DNA from: Paucilactobacillus oligofermentans DSM 15707 = LMG 22743
GTDB taxonomy: Bacteria > Bacillota > Bacilli > Lactobacillales > Lactobacillaceae
Direction: 5' to 3'
Length of the DNA stretch: 64,000 bases
NCBI RefSeq assembly: GCF_001434315.1
Contig: NZ_AZFE01000031.1
Coordinates: 494,450-558,449 of the forward strand
Below, one piece after another: positions 55,045 through 63,338 of this stretch. The notes under the pieces are model-generated. The model was not told where the DNA came from, made no database searches, and saw nothing but the letters and a program-made list of their open reading frames with translations. Numbering within the stretch: the first letter of the stretch is position 1; each line of letters starts with the position of its first letter. A program made the position numbers and the translations under genes.

Positions 55045-56019
55045 TTACATATATTTATCAACATTATTAACCATATTAGTTGCTTTTCCATTTTCTAAAA
55101 CAGAAATAATATTATTTGATGCTTCTGCAGCAATGTCAATTCTAGCCTCAAGCGTCCCTGTACCAGCATGTGGAGACATAATAACATTCTCCAACTTCCG
55201 TAATGATTCTGGAATATCTGGCTCAGTTTCAAATACATCTAATCCTGCACCTGCAATATCATGATTTTCAAGAGCTTCAACTAAATCGCTTTGATTTATC
55301 AGAGCTCCTCGAGCAGCATTTACTATATAAGCCGTATTTTTCATTTTACTAAATACGTTAGAATTGAAGACCCCTACCGTAGTTAATAATGCTGGCGCAT
55401 GTAATGTAATTACATCTGAATTTTCAACCAATTCTTCAAACTTAACATATTTAACATCCAATTCTTTTTCTAAATCTTCAGTTAACCTGTGCGCATCATT
55501 ATAGATAACTTTCATACCAAGTGCTTGAGCGAATTTTCCAACGGTACTACCAATTCGTCCCATACCGAAGATTCCCAAGGTCTTTCCTTGAAGGCTCATA
55601 CCCATATATTTTTGTTCACTTACATCTACCCAATCACCAGAACGAACAATTGAATCATATTCATGTAAACGTCGAACGGTGGCAAGTAATAAAGCAATCG
55701 TCATTTCTGCAGTTGGCACTCTAACACCTTGCGGTGCATTAGCAACAACAATTCCTTTTTCTTTTGCATATTCAATATCTACATGATCAAATCCAACAGC
55801 ATTTACTGCAATAACTTTAAGTTTTGACGCAGCATCTATTAACTCTTTATCGCCCTTAGTTCCCATTAACAATAATCCTTCATATTCACTAATATTATCT
55901 AAAATCCATTTTCGTGAATATGGTTCTCCATCTGAATACGTTACATCACATTTTTCCTGAAGATTTTGTAATCCCTGTTCAGGAATTACACCTGTAACTA
56001 AAACTTTTTTCTTTTCCAT
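55045..56019 (-). CDS. D-2-hydroxyacid dehydrogenase, GhrB/2-ketoaldonate reductase-like
   Basis: A 324-residue NAD(P)-dependent dehydrogenase. Cofactor motif GMGRIG at 152-157 and the catalytic set Arg237 (NAARGAL), Glu266 (FETEP) and His284 (SPHAG) are all present. The N-terminus (KKVLVTGVIPEQGLQNL) and AVGFDHVDIEYAKEKGIVVANAP are typical of the glyoxylate/hydroxypyruvate/2-ketogluconate reductase group. In the present neighbourhood it is a candidate for reducing 2,3-diketo-L-gulonate or a 2-keto acid, in place of YiaK, which is absent. That assignment is inference. AAGGAG lies 9 bases before the ATG. Last gene of the four-gene operon. Confidence 0.85.
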   Translation of the reverse strand: MEKKKVLVTGVIPEQGLQNLQEKCDVTYSDGEPYSRKWILDNISEYEGLLLMGTKGDKELIDAASKLKVIAVNAVGFDHVDIEYAKEKGIVVANAPQGVRVPTAEMTIALLLATVRRLHEYDSIVRSGDWVDVSEQKYMGMSLQGKTLGIFGMGRIGSTVGKFAQALGMKVIYNDAHRLTEDLEKELDVKYVKFEELVENSDVITLHAPALLTTVGVFNSNVFSKMKNTAYIVNAARGALINQSDLVEALENHDIAGAGLDVFETEPDIPESLRKLENVIMSPHAGTGTLEARIDIAAEASNNIISVLENGKATNMVNNVDKYM

Positions 56020-56073
56020 AAATTATTACTCCTTACTTAATATAAATATATTTATCATTTTTTATAAATAAAT

Positions 56074-56544
56074 CTAGTTAATTGCAACCTTTACTACTAC
56101 TTTACGATTGTGCCCAATTTTACCATCGACAACTCCATGTGCTGCATGCAAATCATCTGGATAAAAAGTCGCATAATGACGATCTGTTAACAATGCTTTT
56201 CCATGTTGTGATTTTGGATGCCCGAAAAATTGAATTTCAATCTCTGGATCATATTCACTAACTTGGTCTGCAGTCCCTTCATCTGCCCAACGAACCCATT
56301 CTGCACCCTTAATCATATAATGAATGTCTACATGTTCACGGTGCGTTTCATAATTCATTGTGTCGTATTCGCGACTATCATAACTTTGAAAACGAAGCTC
56401 AACTCCATCCGAAATTACCTTATTACCAATTTTCTCAGCCAAAAGTTCTTCAGTTGATTTAGAATCTAACCAATCTAGTGCAATTTGTATACGTTCTTGA
56501 ACCTTTATATTGTTTGTATGATTTTTACTTAATCCAAATTCCAT
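56074..56544 (-). CDS. YhcH/YjgK/YiaL family protein, second copy
   Basis: A 156-residue cupin-like beta-barrel protein of the DUF386 (YhcH/YjgK/YiaL/EbgC) family, thought to act on sugar anomers or isomers with a metal. Seen: ELRFQSYDSREYDTMNYETHREHVDIHYMIKGAEWV (about 50-85, with the conserved Glu-x-His...Asp-x-His pattern), HPKSQHGKALLTDRHYATFYPDDLHAAHG (about 113-141) and KVVVKVAIN at the end. It differs strongly from the other copy at 57845-58294, so the two are old paralogues rather than a recent duplication. AAAGGAG precedes the ATG. Confidence 0.85.
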   Translation of the reverse strand: MEFGLSKNHTNNIKVQERIQIALDWLDSKSTEELLAEKIGNKVISDGVELRFQSYDSREYDTMNYETHREHVDIHYMIKGAEWVRWADEGTADQVSEYDPEIEIQFFGHPKSQHGKALLTDRHYATFYPDDLHAAHGVVDGKIGHNRKVVVKVAIN

Positions 56545-56558
56545 TATTAATTTCTCCT

Positions 56559-57842
56559 TTATTTTTCCATATTTTTTGTTGATACTGATGCATATTTATC
56601 TGCGTCAGATTCACGTACAAATAATAATGCTACAACTGCAATAAGTGGAAATACTGAAATAATTAAATATGCAGATACATAGCTACCCGTAGATGCCAAA
56701 ATTTGTCCCAATAGAACCGGTGCAAGAAAAGATCCTGATTGGTTAAATGCATTAATAAACCCAGAAACAGTTCCACGTTGATCTGCAGGTGCAACTTCAA
56801 CTGAAAGATTATTTGTAATAGTACTAAACATAAATGCACCAACACCCATTGCACCTGTCCAAAAATAAAGCATTGGTAAATTACCATGAGGTGTCAATGC
56901 AAAACCAATAATTGTTGGCGTAAAAATAGCCATAAAAATAGATGCCCAAACATGTCGAGACCATTTAGAGTGATCAGAAATCCATCCTGCAACAATCATA
57001 GATACAAGTGAGGTGATACCAAAAATTGACATTGCTGTTCCAGCTGTAATTACACTGAATTTTAAACTTTTAACAATAAATAAATTAGCCCAGTTAGTAA
57101 CTCCCCATTTAGCTCCAGTTGCAAATAATCCTGTGATTGCTAGCATCCACACGCTTCGATTATTAATAGCTCCTTTTAATCTTGCCCATGAAGATTCTGC
57201 TTTAACTTCTCCGTTTACTCGTTTAATACCAAATTGTTGTGGAAATGGTGCATTACCTTTCAATGCAAAATATGCAAAGAATAGTGCTGCTAATGGGAAT
57301 AATGCAGTTACACCCATAGTTGCTCTCCAACCGTAATGTATCATTACTGAAGGAGCATAAATATTAATAACGGTTAATCCAAATGAAGTACATGTATTAA
57401 AAATACCCGTTGCTGTTGCTCGCTTTTTACCGTCAAACCATTCAGTAATTATTCCTAAACATGCTGACAAATCTGGACCACTTACTAAACCAAGAATAAA
57501 TCTTAATCCAAAACCCATCCAGTATCCATGCATAAATACCATGGCTATCATGACAATAAAATTACCAAAAACTGCAGCTAAAAGCATTTTTTTATATCCA
57601 AATTTATCTGCCAGCATTCCCCCAGGAAGTACCGATATAGCATAACCTATATAGAAAATAGTAACGTATGAGTTACCCTGTTGTACTGTAAAATGGAGTG
57701 AATCAATTGCTGTTGGCATAATAGTAGACCACGATAGTCTAGTAATAAAACTGATTAAAAATGCTAGCCAAATTCCTGCAATAATAAACATTTGCTTTGC
57801 AGTCCACTTACTTTTTAATGTCGCAGTATTCATTCCAATCAT
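56559..57842 (-). CDS. MFS transporter, anion:cation symporter family (YiaX2-like)
   Basis: A 427-residue major facilitator with 12 spans. The loop 2-3 motif GGMLADKFGYKKMLLAAV (about 74-91) and the segment FGLRFILGLVSGPDLSACLGIITEWFDGKKRATATGIFN (about 112-150) match the ACS family (hexuronate, glucarate, galactonate carriers). In Klebsiella, YiaX2 of this class imports ascorbate breakdown products (established knowledge). Here it lies between two YhcH/YiaL genes. A proton-coupled uptake of a sugar acid such as 2,3-diketo-L-gulonate is inferred. The start overlaps the region after the upstream TAG. Confidence 0.87.
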   Translation of the reverse strand: MIGMNTATLKSKWTAKQMFIIAGIWLAFLISFITRLSWSTIMPTAIDSLHFTVQQGNSYVTIFYIGYAISVLPGGMLADKFGYKKMLLAAVFGNFIVMIAMVFMHGYWMGFGLRFILGLVSGPDLSACLGIITEWFDGKKRATATGIFNTCTSFGLTVINIYAPSVMIHYGWRATMGVTALFPLAALFFAYFALKGNAPFPQQFGIKRVNGEVKAESSWARLKGAINNRSVWMLAITGLFATGAKWGVTNWANLFIVKSLKFSVITAGTAMSIFGITSLVSMIVAGWISDHSKWSRHVWASIFMAIFTPTIIGFALTPHGNLPMLYFWTGAMGVGAFMFSTITNNLSVEVAPADQRGTVSGFINAFNQSGSFLAPVLLGQILASTGSYVSAYLIISVFPLIAVVALLFVRESDADKYASVSTKNMEK

Positions 57843-57844
57843 TC

Positions 57845-58294
57845 CTACCTTCCAAGTTTTAATACAATTTTTCTAACATGTTTTTTTTCATTTAACATTC
57901 CATTTGTTCGATGCGGCTCATGCATACCAATCAAAATAAAATCACCTTTGTGTAATAAAACTTGATTAAATCTTTTAGGTTGTTTTACATATTGGATATC
58001 TCGATCATCGTTGTAATCTGATAATGCAAAACATTCTGTATCTGGTGATACATCAATTCTTTCTTCTCCTTCAACGATGTAGTGTAAATCTAATCTTTTT
58101 TCATGGATTTCAAAATCAAATTTATCTATAATTTCAGTATCATATTCCAAAGTTTGACAATAAAATGATTCGCCTTCTTTATAACTACGTCCTAAAGGCG
58201 TTTTTTTCAAGTCAGTATTTCGTAAAAAATCAATTGCTTTTTGCAATTTATTATAATCTGCTATCTCAATAGCCATCGGATTCGAAAATAACAT
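57845..58294 (-). CDS. YhcH/YjgK/YiaL family protein, first copy
   Basis: A 149-residue DUF386-family protein with the conserved metal-site pattern FEIHEKRLDLHYIVEGEERID (about 59-79) and the late HKGDFILIGMHEPHRTNGML (about 115-134, with a further His). First gene of the operon that continues with the MFS carrier, a second DUF386 protein and a 2-hydroxyacid dehydrogenase. In the enterobacterial yia operon, YiaL has the same neighbours. AAGGGTG precedes the ATG. The promoter upstream holds two LacI-type operators and a cre-like site. Confidence 0.86.
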   Translation of the reverse strand: MLFSNPMAIEIADYNKLQKAIDFLRNTDLKKTPLGRSYKEGESFYCQTLEYDTEIIDKFDFEIHEKRLDLHYIVEGEERIDVSPDTECFALSDYNDDRDIQYVKQPKRFNQVLLHKGDFILIGMHEPHRTNGMLNEKKHVRKIVLKLGR

Positions 58295-58324
58295 ACAAGC
58301 ATCACCCTTCCATTACATTCTTTA

Positions 58325-58338
58325 GTTAAACGGTTAAT
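58325..58338. promoter_or_regulatory. LacI-type operator, proximal copy
   Basis: GTTAAACGGTTAAT, 12 of 14 to the palindrome, 31 bp upstream of the first YhcH/YiaL start codon. Confidence 0.65.
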
Positions 58339-58412
58339 AAAATTAAAAAATATATACGCCCTAACAAAAAATAATTAAGTATTGATATATAACGGCTTTG
58401 TAGCATAATATG

Positions 58413-58441
58413 ATTATATAAAAGCAATTGGTTCAAGTTAA
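58413..58441 (-). promoter_or_regulatory. promoter of the YhcH-MFS operon
   Basis: Minus-strand -35 TTAACT (58441-58436), 17-bp spacer, -10 TATAAT (58418-58413). The -35 overlaps the distal operator, so repressor binding should block polymerase. Confidence 0.7.
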
Positions 58442-58450
58442 CCGGTTAAG
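58437..58450. promoter_or_regulatory. LacI-type operator, distal copy
   Basis: GTTAACCGGTTAAG, 13 of 14 of a perfect palindrome, overlapping the -35 box; 112 bp from the proximal copy. Confidence 0.75.
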
Positions 58451-58469
58451 TAACTTTTACGACTGTAAT

Positions 58470-58483
58470 TGTATCCGCTTTCA
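58470..58483 (-). promoter_or_regulatory. cre-like site upstream of the YhcH-MFS promoter
   Basis: The minus-strand sequence TGAAAGCGGATACA fits the broad cre consensus and 13 of 14 strict positions. It lies upstream of the -35. The rest of the 445-bp gap 58295-58739 holds the operators, the promoter and the PTS terminator, and no gene. Confidence 0.55.
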
Positions 58484-58627
58484 AAAAAATAGTCAAGTAT
58501 TAATTTTTACTCAAATTAAATTCACAATCAATAGTCCACCTATAATTCCAATATGTTATTGAATTTAAATAATCAAAAAAATACAGATTGTGAACATTTT
58601 TAAATTCACTAATATTTAAAATTAAAT

Positions 58628-58671
58628 TAAAAAAACGATTTATTCTTTTTTAAAATAAAGAATAAATCGTC
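58628..58671 (-). terminator. terminator after galactitol-type PTS operon
   Basis: Perfect stem ACGATTTATTCTTT/AAAGAATAAATCGT followed on the minus strand by seven T. Confidence 0.9.
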
Positions 58672-58739
58672 TATTAAAGTTAACAAAGTAAAAATATATT
58701 CAAATCATTGATTAATTGGTTATTGTCCTAATACTTTTG

Positions 58740-59027
58740 TTAATCTAAATTAGCAATAACTTCATCAATTACTTTTTCTGCACCAATATTAGTTAATAAT
58801 GGTAATCCATTAATTACTGGAATTTTAATCTCATCATTATCATATTGTGTTGTAGTAATCGCCATATCATATTGATCAGCGAGTGACTGAACCTCTGCAA
58901 CTGAAGACTGACCTAATTTATACTTAGTTTCATCAACACCCCGAGCTGTTAGTTCTTCTTGTAATTTATTCATAGCAGCGGTACTTGTAACAACGCCTGC
59001 TCCACATGCAACTAAAATCTTTTTCAT
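58740..59027 (-). CDS. PTS galactitol-type EIIB
   Basis: A 95-residue EIIB of the galactitol/lactose-type IIB fold. MKKILVACGAGVVTSTAAMNKL carries the phospho-Cys (C8). The body (YKLGQSSVAEVQSLADQYDMAITT) is typical of GatB. The ATG at 59027 has GAGGTGGAAGAA directly upstream; a longer open frame overlapping the IIC gene is rejected. Last gene of the PTS operon. No catabolic enzyme follows, so the phosphorylated product must be used by enzymes elsewhere or in the neighbouring operons. Confidence 0.88.
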   Translation of the reverse strand: MKKILVACGAGVVTSTAAMNKLQEELTARGVDETKYKLGQSSVAEVQSLADQYDMAITTTQYDNDEIKIPVINGLPLLTNIGAEKVIDEVIANLD

Positions 59028-59049
59028 TTCTTCCACCTCATATTTAAAT

Positions 59050-60453
59050 TTAATTACTTTCAACATTTCCTTCTGAAGCTATACTCTTTTCTTCAGCAAT
59101 AATTTTAGATCTATTCCATAACATTAGGACAACAACTAATACAATACAAATACTGTAAGCTAATAGCTTATGTGTTGCAATTTGAACAAAGAACCAAGGA
59201 AATGGATTTGAACCATAATCAACACTTGAAATTAATGATGATCCCTTTGGAATTGTAAATTTAGCAGCACGAGCGGCACTTGTAATTAGTGGGGCTAAAT
59301 TAGTCCCTATCCACAAGCCTAAAACAACATTCACCGCGCCAACAATAAAAGCTCTAAAGAAGTCACCATGAACAACAGCTACTATAAGTGGGAACATAAA
59401 CACAAATCCAACGAGTCCAATAGTTGGTAAAAATTGATTTCCTGGTAAAATAAAGGCGAATAAAACTGCAATCGGAATCATCAAAGTAGCGCAGGCAAGT
59501 ACAACAGGGTTACCAATTCCAACTGCAGTATCCATACCAATGTACAATTTTCTAGTCCCAGAGAATTTCTTTTGCGTAAATTTCTGAATTTCAGCTGAAA
59601 TAGGAACAACACCTTGAAGTAACAAAGCCGCCATTTTAGGTGTAATTACCATAACAGCTGATAAAGTTACACCCATCAGAGCAATTTTCCCTATTTTATC
59701 AGCCCATGACATACTTGGAACTGCTGAGTATGCAATAGCACCAATTAAAATACCAATAATAAATCCAAGCAAAGTAGGTTCGCCCCATGCACCAAATTTT
59801 TTATTAAATCCTTTAGCGTCAAGGTGAATTTTATTAACACCTGGAATACGATCCATAATCCAATTTATAATAAGTGCAACTGGTACAAATGAAGCTGCAT
59901 AACCATGAGGAATCGATATACCCGGTAATCCCAAATATTTTTCAGCTAATGGAGCTGTTCTATCAGCAATAACCATGATTACAATCATATTTACACTGGC
60001 TAAGAAAAGACTTAGTACAATATCTTTTGATAATGCATATACCAACGAGCCACTAAATGCAAAATGCCAAAAATCCCAAATATCGACATTAATTGTTTGA
60101 GTAGTTTTAGTACTCAGCATAAATATATTAATTAAAATACCCAAAGGAATCATGCTAACACCAACAGCTGTGCCATAGGCAATAGCACTTGCAGAAGGCC
60201 ATCCAACATCAATAACTTTTAAATTCATATGCATTACTGAAACCATATTTTTAATGGCTGGATTCATGACGTCTGTCAAAATAGAAACAGTTGCATTTAA
60301 TCCAATAAACCCAATACCAACCATCAAACCACCACGTAAAGCCTTAGTAAATGGAACGCGTACAGCTAGTCCAAAAACTAACATAACAATTGGCATCACT
60401 ACAGTAGGTCCCAGACCTATAATATACATAATAGTATCAATTATGTACTTCAT
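59050..60453 (-). CDS. PTS galactitol-type EIIC
   Basis: A 467-residue membrane permease of the GatC family (PTS-GAT), with about 12 hydrophobic spans. Seen: GPTVVMPIVMLVFGLAVRVPFTKALRGGLMVGIGFIGLNA (about 15-54), GLPGISIPHGYAASFVPVALIINW (about 174) and TAVGIGNPVVLACATLMIPI (about 310). GatC-type permeases handle galactitol but also other polyols and sugars (family knowledge). The specificity here is unknown. Confidence 0.88.
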   Translation of the reverse strand: MKYIIDTIMYIIGLGPTVVMPIVMLVFGLAVRVPFTKALRGGLMVGIGFIGLNATVSILTDVMNPAIKNMVSVMHMNLKVIDVGWPSASAIAYGTAVGVSMIPLGILINIFMLSTKTTQTINVDIWDFWHFAFSGSLVYALSKDIVLSLFLASVNMIVIMVIADRTAPLAEKYLGLPGISIPHGYAASFVPVALIINWIMDRIPGVNKIHLDAKGFNKKFGAWGEPTLLGFIIGILIGAIAYSAVPSMSWADKIGKIALMGVTLSAVMVITPKMAALLLQGVVPISAEIQKFTQKKFSGTRKLYIGMDTAVGIGNPVVLACATLMIPIAVLFAFILPGNQFLPTIGLVGFVFMFPLIVAVVHGDFFRAFIVGAVNVVLGLWIGTNLAPLITSAARAAKFTIPKGSSLISSVDYGSNPFPWFFVQIATHKLLAYSICIVLVVVLMLWNRSKIIAEEKSIASEGNVESN

Positions 60454-60480
60454 AATATATATCTCCTTTCAACTTATCAA

Positions 60481-60948
60481 CTACACATCAAACGACTTAA
60501 AATATTTTGAAATATGTTCGTATAAATCTTCTTGCTTATCAAGTGTTAATAGTTCTTTTAAATAATCTTGTTCTTGAAATAATGACATTAATGATTGCAA
60601 TACTGTAACTTGACTATGTGGTTCTACCATTGCCAGCATAACGACAATCTGGACATCTAATGTTTGACTTTTATCACCCATATTCCTAAAAGCAACCGGC
60701 TTTTTCAAAGTTGCAAATGCTAATGATGCTTGTTTTACATACTTAACATCAGTATGTGGTATGGCTACTGTTATATCACCACTTGGTATACCAGTTGGAT
60801 ATTCAATTTCTCTTGCTTTTACAGCATCTCCAAATGATGAAATAACTCGATTTTGATCAAATAATGACTTTGATAATACGTCAATCACTTGATCTGATGA
60901 ATCAACTTCTAAATTTGCAAATACAGATCTTTTATCAATCAAATCCAT
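60481..60948 (-). CDS. PTS fructose/mannitol/galactitol-type EIIA
   Basis: A 155-residue EIIA_2-fold phosphocarrier. The active-site His lies in TVAIPHTDVKYVKQ (about 62-75). VIDVLSKSLFDQNRVISSFGDAVKAREIEYPTGI (about 21-54) is the standard N-terminal part. First gene of the galactitol-type PTS operon, with GGAGG 7-8 bases before the ATG. A candidate PRD-regulator operator and promoter lie in the gap to the regulator gene. Confidence 0.9.
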   Translation of the reverse strand: MDLIDKRSVFANLEVDSSDQVIDVLSKSLFDQNRVISSFGDAVKAREIEYPTGIPSGDITVAIPHTDVKYVKQASLAFATLKKPVAFRNMGDKSQTLDVQIVVMLAMVEPHSQVTVLQSLMSLFQEQDYLKELLTLDKQEDLYEHISKYFKSFDV

Positions 60949-60996
60949 AAACCTAACCTCCTTATAATTTTTTCCTACAAATAAGTTATACTATTT

Positions 60997-61019
60997 TTGC
61001 AAAGGCTTACAAAGTGCAA
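60997..61019 (-). promoter_or_regulatory. inverted repeat at PTS promoter, candidate PRD-regulator site
   Basis: TTGCA and TGCAA are separated by 13 bases upstream of the PTS EIIA gene, near a possible -35 TTTGTA and -10 TATAAC on the minus strand. MtlR-type activators use spaced inverted repeats. Assignment by position only. Confidence 0.35.
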
Positions 61020-61050
61020 TTTCATGACTACTTATTATGCAAAGTATTCA

Positions 61051-61091
61051 CTACATCAAAAAAGAGCCCATATGGCTCTTTTTTGATGTAG
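61051..61091 (-). terminator. terminator after PRD regulator gene
   Basis: An 18-bp perfect stem CTACATCAAAAAAGAGCC with its complement, loop of 4-5, with internal A/T runs; strong in both directions. Confidence 0.88.
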
Positions 61092-61096
61092 TTACA

Positions 61097-63214
61097 TTAC
61101 CCTAACGTAATATTTTTTATGATATCTTTTTTACTTTGACTATTTAGCAATAAATCTAATCTATTTTCATCTCTAATTAAATCAATTAACTGTTCTAAAA
61201 TATAATCATGCTCTTTATTTTCTCCTGGTGACAAAACTAAAAATAATGAAATATTTTCTATTTGGTTTTTTACGTTTATTTTAACTGGATGACGACTTAG
61301 AATAGCCGACAAACCGACAGAATTAACTCCATCTTTAACTCCTGCATGGGCAAGCATAATTTTTTTATGAATTAACATGTAAGGACCATACATATTAACT
61401 AACTCAATAATCTTACTGCTATACTTGATCGGATCAACCGCATCACCAAGCAGTTGACAGCCGCTTTTAACAACAGTTTCCCAATTAACTGTTGAATTAT
61501 CAATAATTTCAACTTTAGTACTATCAATAACATCGTTAATGCCCAAAGTATCATTTGCAATATTTAGTTTATCCTCATTTATTTTAGGATTCATATAATC
61601 AATCAATGTATTTCTTAATCCCTCTTCATCATTAATGTCAGCATATTTTGAAATTGCCCCCATCAACATATCAATATTTTCATTATTATCATGGAAAAGA
61701 CTTGGAAATTTTTTTCTAAGTTCCATATGAACCCGCTCATAATTTTTCGCAGATAGTACTGGTCTCACTTGAACAACAGGAATATTAATTACATCATCTT
61801 CAATTGGAACTGTTGTAATTACCATCTGTGCTTTATTCTTCAACAGCAACACATCCCGTAACTCACCTATCTCAAGTGAACTAGAAAATTTAATCATTGG
61901 AAATGATTTACTTAATTCTTGAAGTAACATAACTGATGTTCCAATACCGCTAGAACACACAATTAAAGCATCTGCTTCTGCTGAAGTTTTTATTTTTTCA
62001 GGAATGAATAAATCTTTAACACTTTCGCTTTCTAAGTTGCGTTCTGCAGCTCCAAAATAAAGACAAATCAGAGCAACTTCGTTTTCCGGTAAAGTTTGAT
62101 CAAGATACTCTTCTAGTGGTGCACAAGAAATTGCTGTATATCCAATTAATTTAGGATAATTTTTTTTAATTAATTCAATTTCATTTGATTCAAAAGGAAC
62201 ATTAAAAATGATTCTAAAATAAGCCGTTACAACGTGATTAGTTAGCAATCCCCAGAAAGACTCTGTATTAAATTTTTCACCAATTAGATTCTCATATTTA
62301 AAAATCATCTCAGCAGTAATAGTTTGAATTTTCTTATACAATACAGACCTTTTATTAATATTTCCATCAATAATCATCGGTAAGCAAACTGTAACTTTTG
62401 CTAACATTGCCGTTTCTTTATTTAATTGATTCTTACTCAAGATTAAATTATTTTCATTAAACAATAATTCAAAATACTTTTGAACCGTATAAATATATGG
62501 AATTAGTTTTTCATCAATTTTTGCACTAGAAATAGTTTTATTAATTGAAATACGATAAAAGCAAGCCACCACAAAAGCATTCAGAATATCCATTGACGTT
62601 CCAGTAAATTTCATGTTAACCGTCCGTTGCATATCTCTAAAATCAAACCCTTTTACAACCTGTAAACCTTCAATCCAACAAAAAAACACTTCAGATTTAT
62701 TCTGTAATTGTTTTAAAATAAATTCTCTCACCACATACTCATCTGTGGCTAACTTTTTCCCTGTAGTCGTATTTATAATATTTAATTCCGAGAAATCAAT
62801 ATTTATTTTTTTAAAATCATGAATAATCGTGTTTCTTGATACAGAAAACCGTTGTGCTAATTTGTTTATTGATAACTCATTAGAATCCATTAGCAACAAA
62901 ATAATAATTTGATCAATTCGATTAACTTGATTATTTTCTAATGATTTCATTTCAACATCTTCATTAATAACATTATACTTACTCAGTTGTTTTCTGCATT
63001 CACGAGTCAATGTGTATCCCATTTTGGGAGTACTTACAATTTTGTCTAATCCAATTTCAGCTAATGATTTATTACATTGATCAATCCGATTAAACATGGT
63101 TCTTCTTGAAATATTTAATTCATTTAAAATTTGTTTTTGTAAAATATACATATCTGTACGATACAAAATTGATAAGAGTGCATTATTTTTATCTGACTTT
63201 GTTACCTTCAACAT
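61097..63214 (-). CDS. PRD-domain transcriptional activator (MtlR/BglG type) for the galactitol-type PTS
   Basis: A 705-residue regulator. Two N-terminal HTH domains (ILNELNISRRTMFNRID, about 35-51; INKLAQRFSVSRNTIIHDFKKI, about 115-136), two PRD regions (about 190-415; second with LLTNHVVTAYFRIIF), an EIIB-like module with the Cys in ALIVCSSGIGTSVMLLQEL (about 424-442) and a C-terminal EIIA-like module with the His in IMLAHAGVKDGVNSVGLS (about 623-640). PTS phosphorylation of these sites should switch activity. It sits immediately upstream of the PTS genes, on the same strand, and is the evident specific regulator. AGGTGAAAAG precedes the ATG. Confidence 0.87.
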   Translation of the reverse strand: MLKVTKSDKNNALLSILYRTDMYILQKQILNELNISRRTMFNRIDQCNKSLAEIGLDKIVSTPKMGYTLTRECRKQLSKYNVINEDVEMKSLENNQVNRIDQIIILLLMDSNELSINKLAQRFSVSRNTIIHDFKKINIDFSELNIINTTTGKKLATDEYVVREFILKQLQNKSEVFFCWIEGLQVVKGFDFRDMQRTVNMKFTGTSMDILNAFVVACFYRISINKTISSAKIDEKLIPYIYTVQKYFELLFNENNLILSKNQLNKETAMLAKVTVCLPMIIDGNINKRSVLYKKIQTITAEMIFKYENLIGEKFNTESFWGLLTNHVVTAYFRIIFNVPFESNEIELIKKNYPKLIGYTAISCAPLEEYLDQTLPENEVALICLYFGAAERNLESESVKDLFIPEKIKTSAEADALIVCSSGIGTSVMLLQELSKSFPMIKFSSSLEIGELRDVLLLKNKAQMVITTVPIEDDVINIPVVQVRPVLSAKNYERVHMELRKKFPSLFHDNNENIDMLMGAISKYADINDEEGLRNTLIDYMNPKINEDKLNIANDTLGINDVIDSTKVEIIDNSTVNWETVVKSGCQLLGDAVDPIKYSSKIIELVNMYGPYMLIHKKIMLAHAGVKDGVNSVGLSAILSRHPVKINVKNQIENISLFLVLSPGENKEHDYILEQLIDLIRDENRLDLLLNSQSKKDIIKNITLG

Positions 63215-63284
63215 CTTTTCACCTATAATTAATAATTATTTTACTAAAGCATAACTCTATTTATAATATATCAATAATTTTATT

Positions 63285-63313
63285 TTGATTATCTTAATTT
63301 TAAGTGATAGTAT
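63285..63313 (+). promoter_or_regulatory. promoter of XRE-family gene
   Basis: -35 TTGATT (63285-63290), 17-bp spacer, -10 TAGTAT (63308-63313). Confidence 0.6.
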
Positions 63314-63338
63314 CATATCAAAATCTAAAGGAGTCGCT

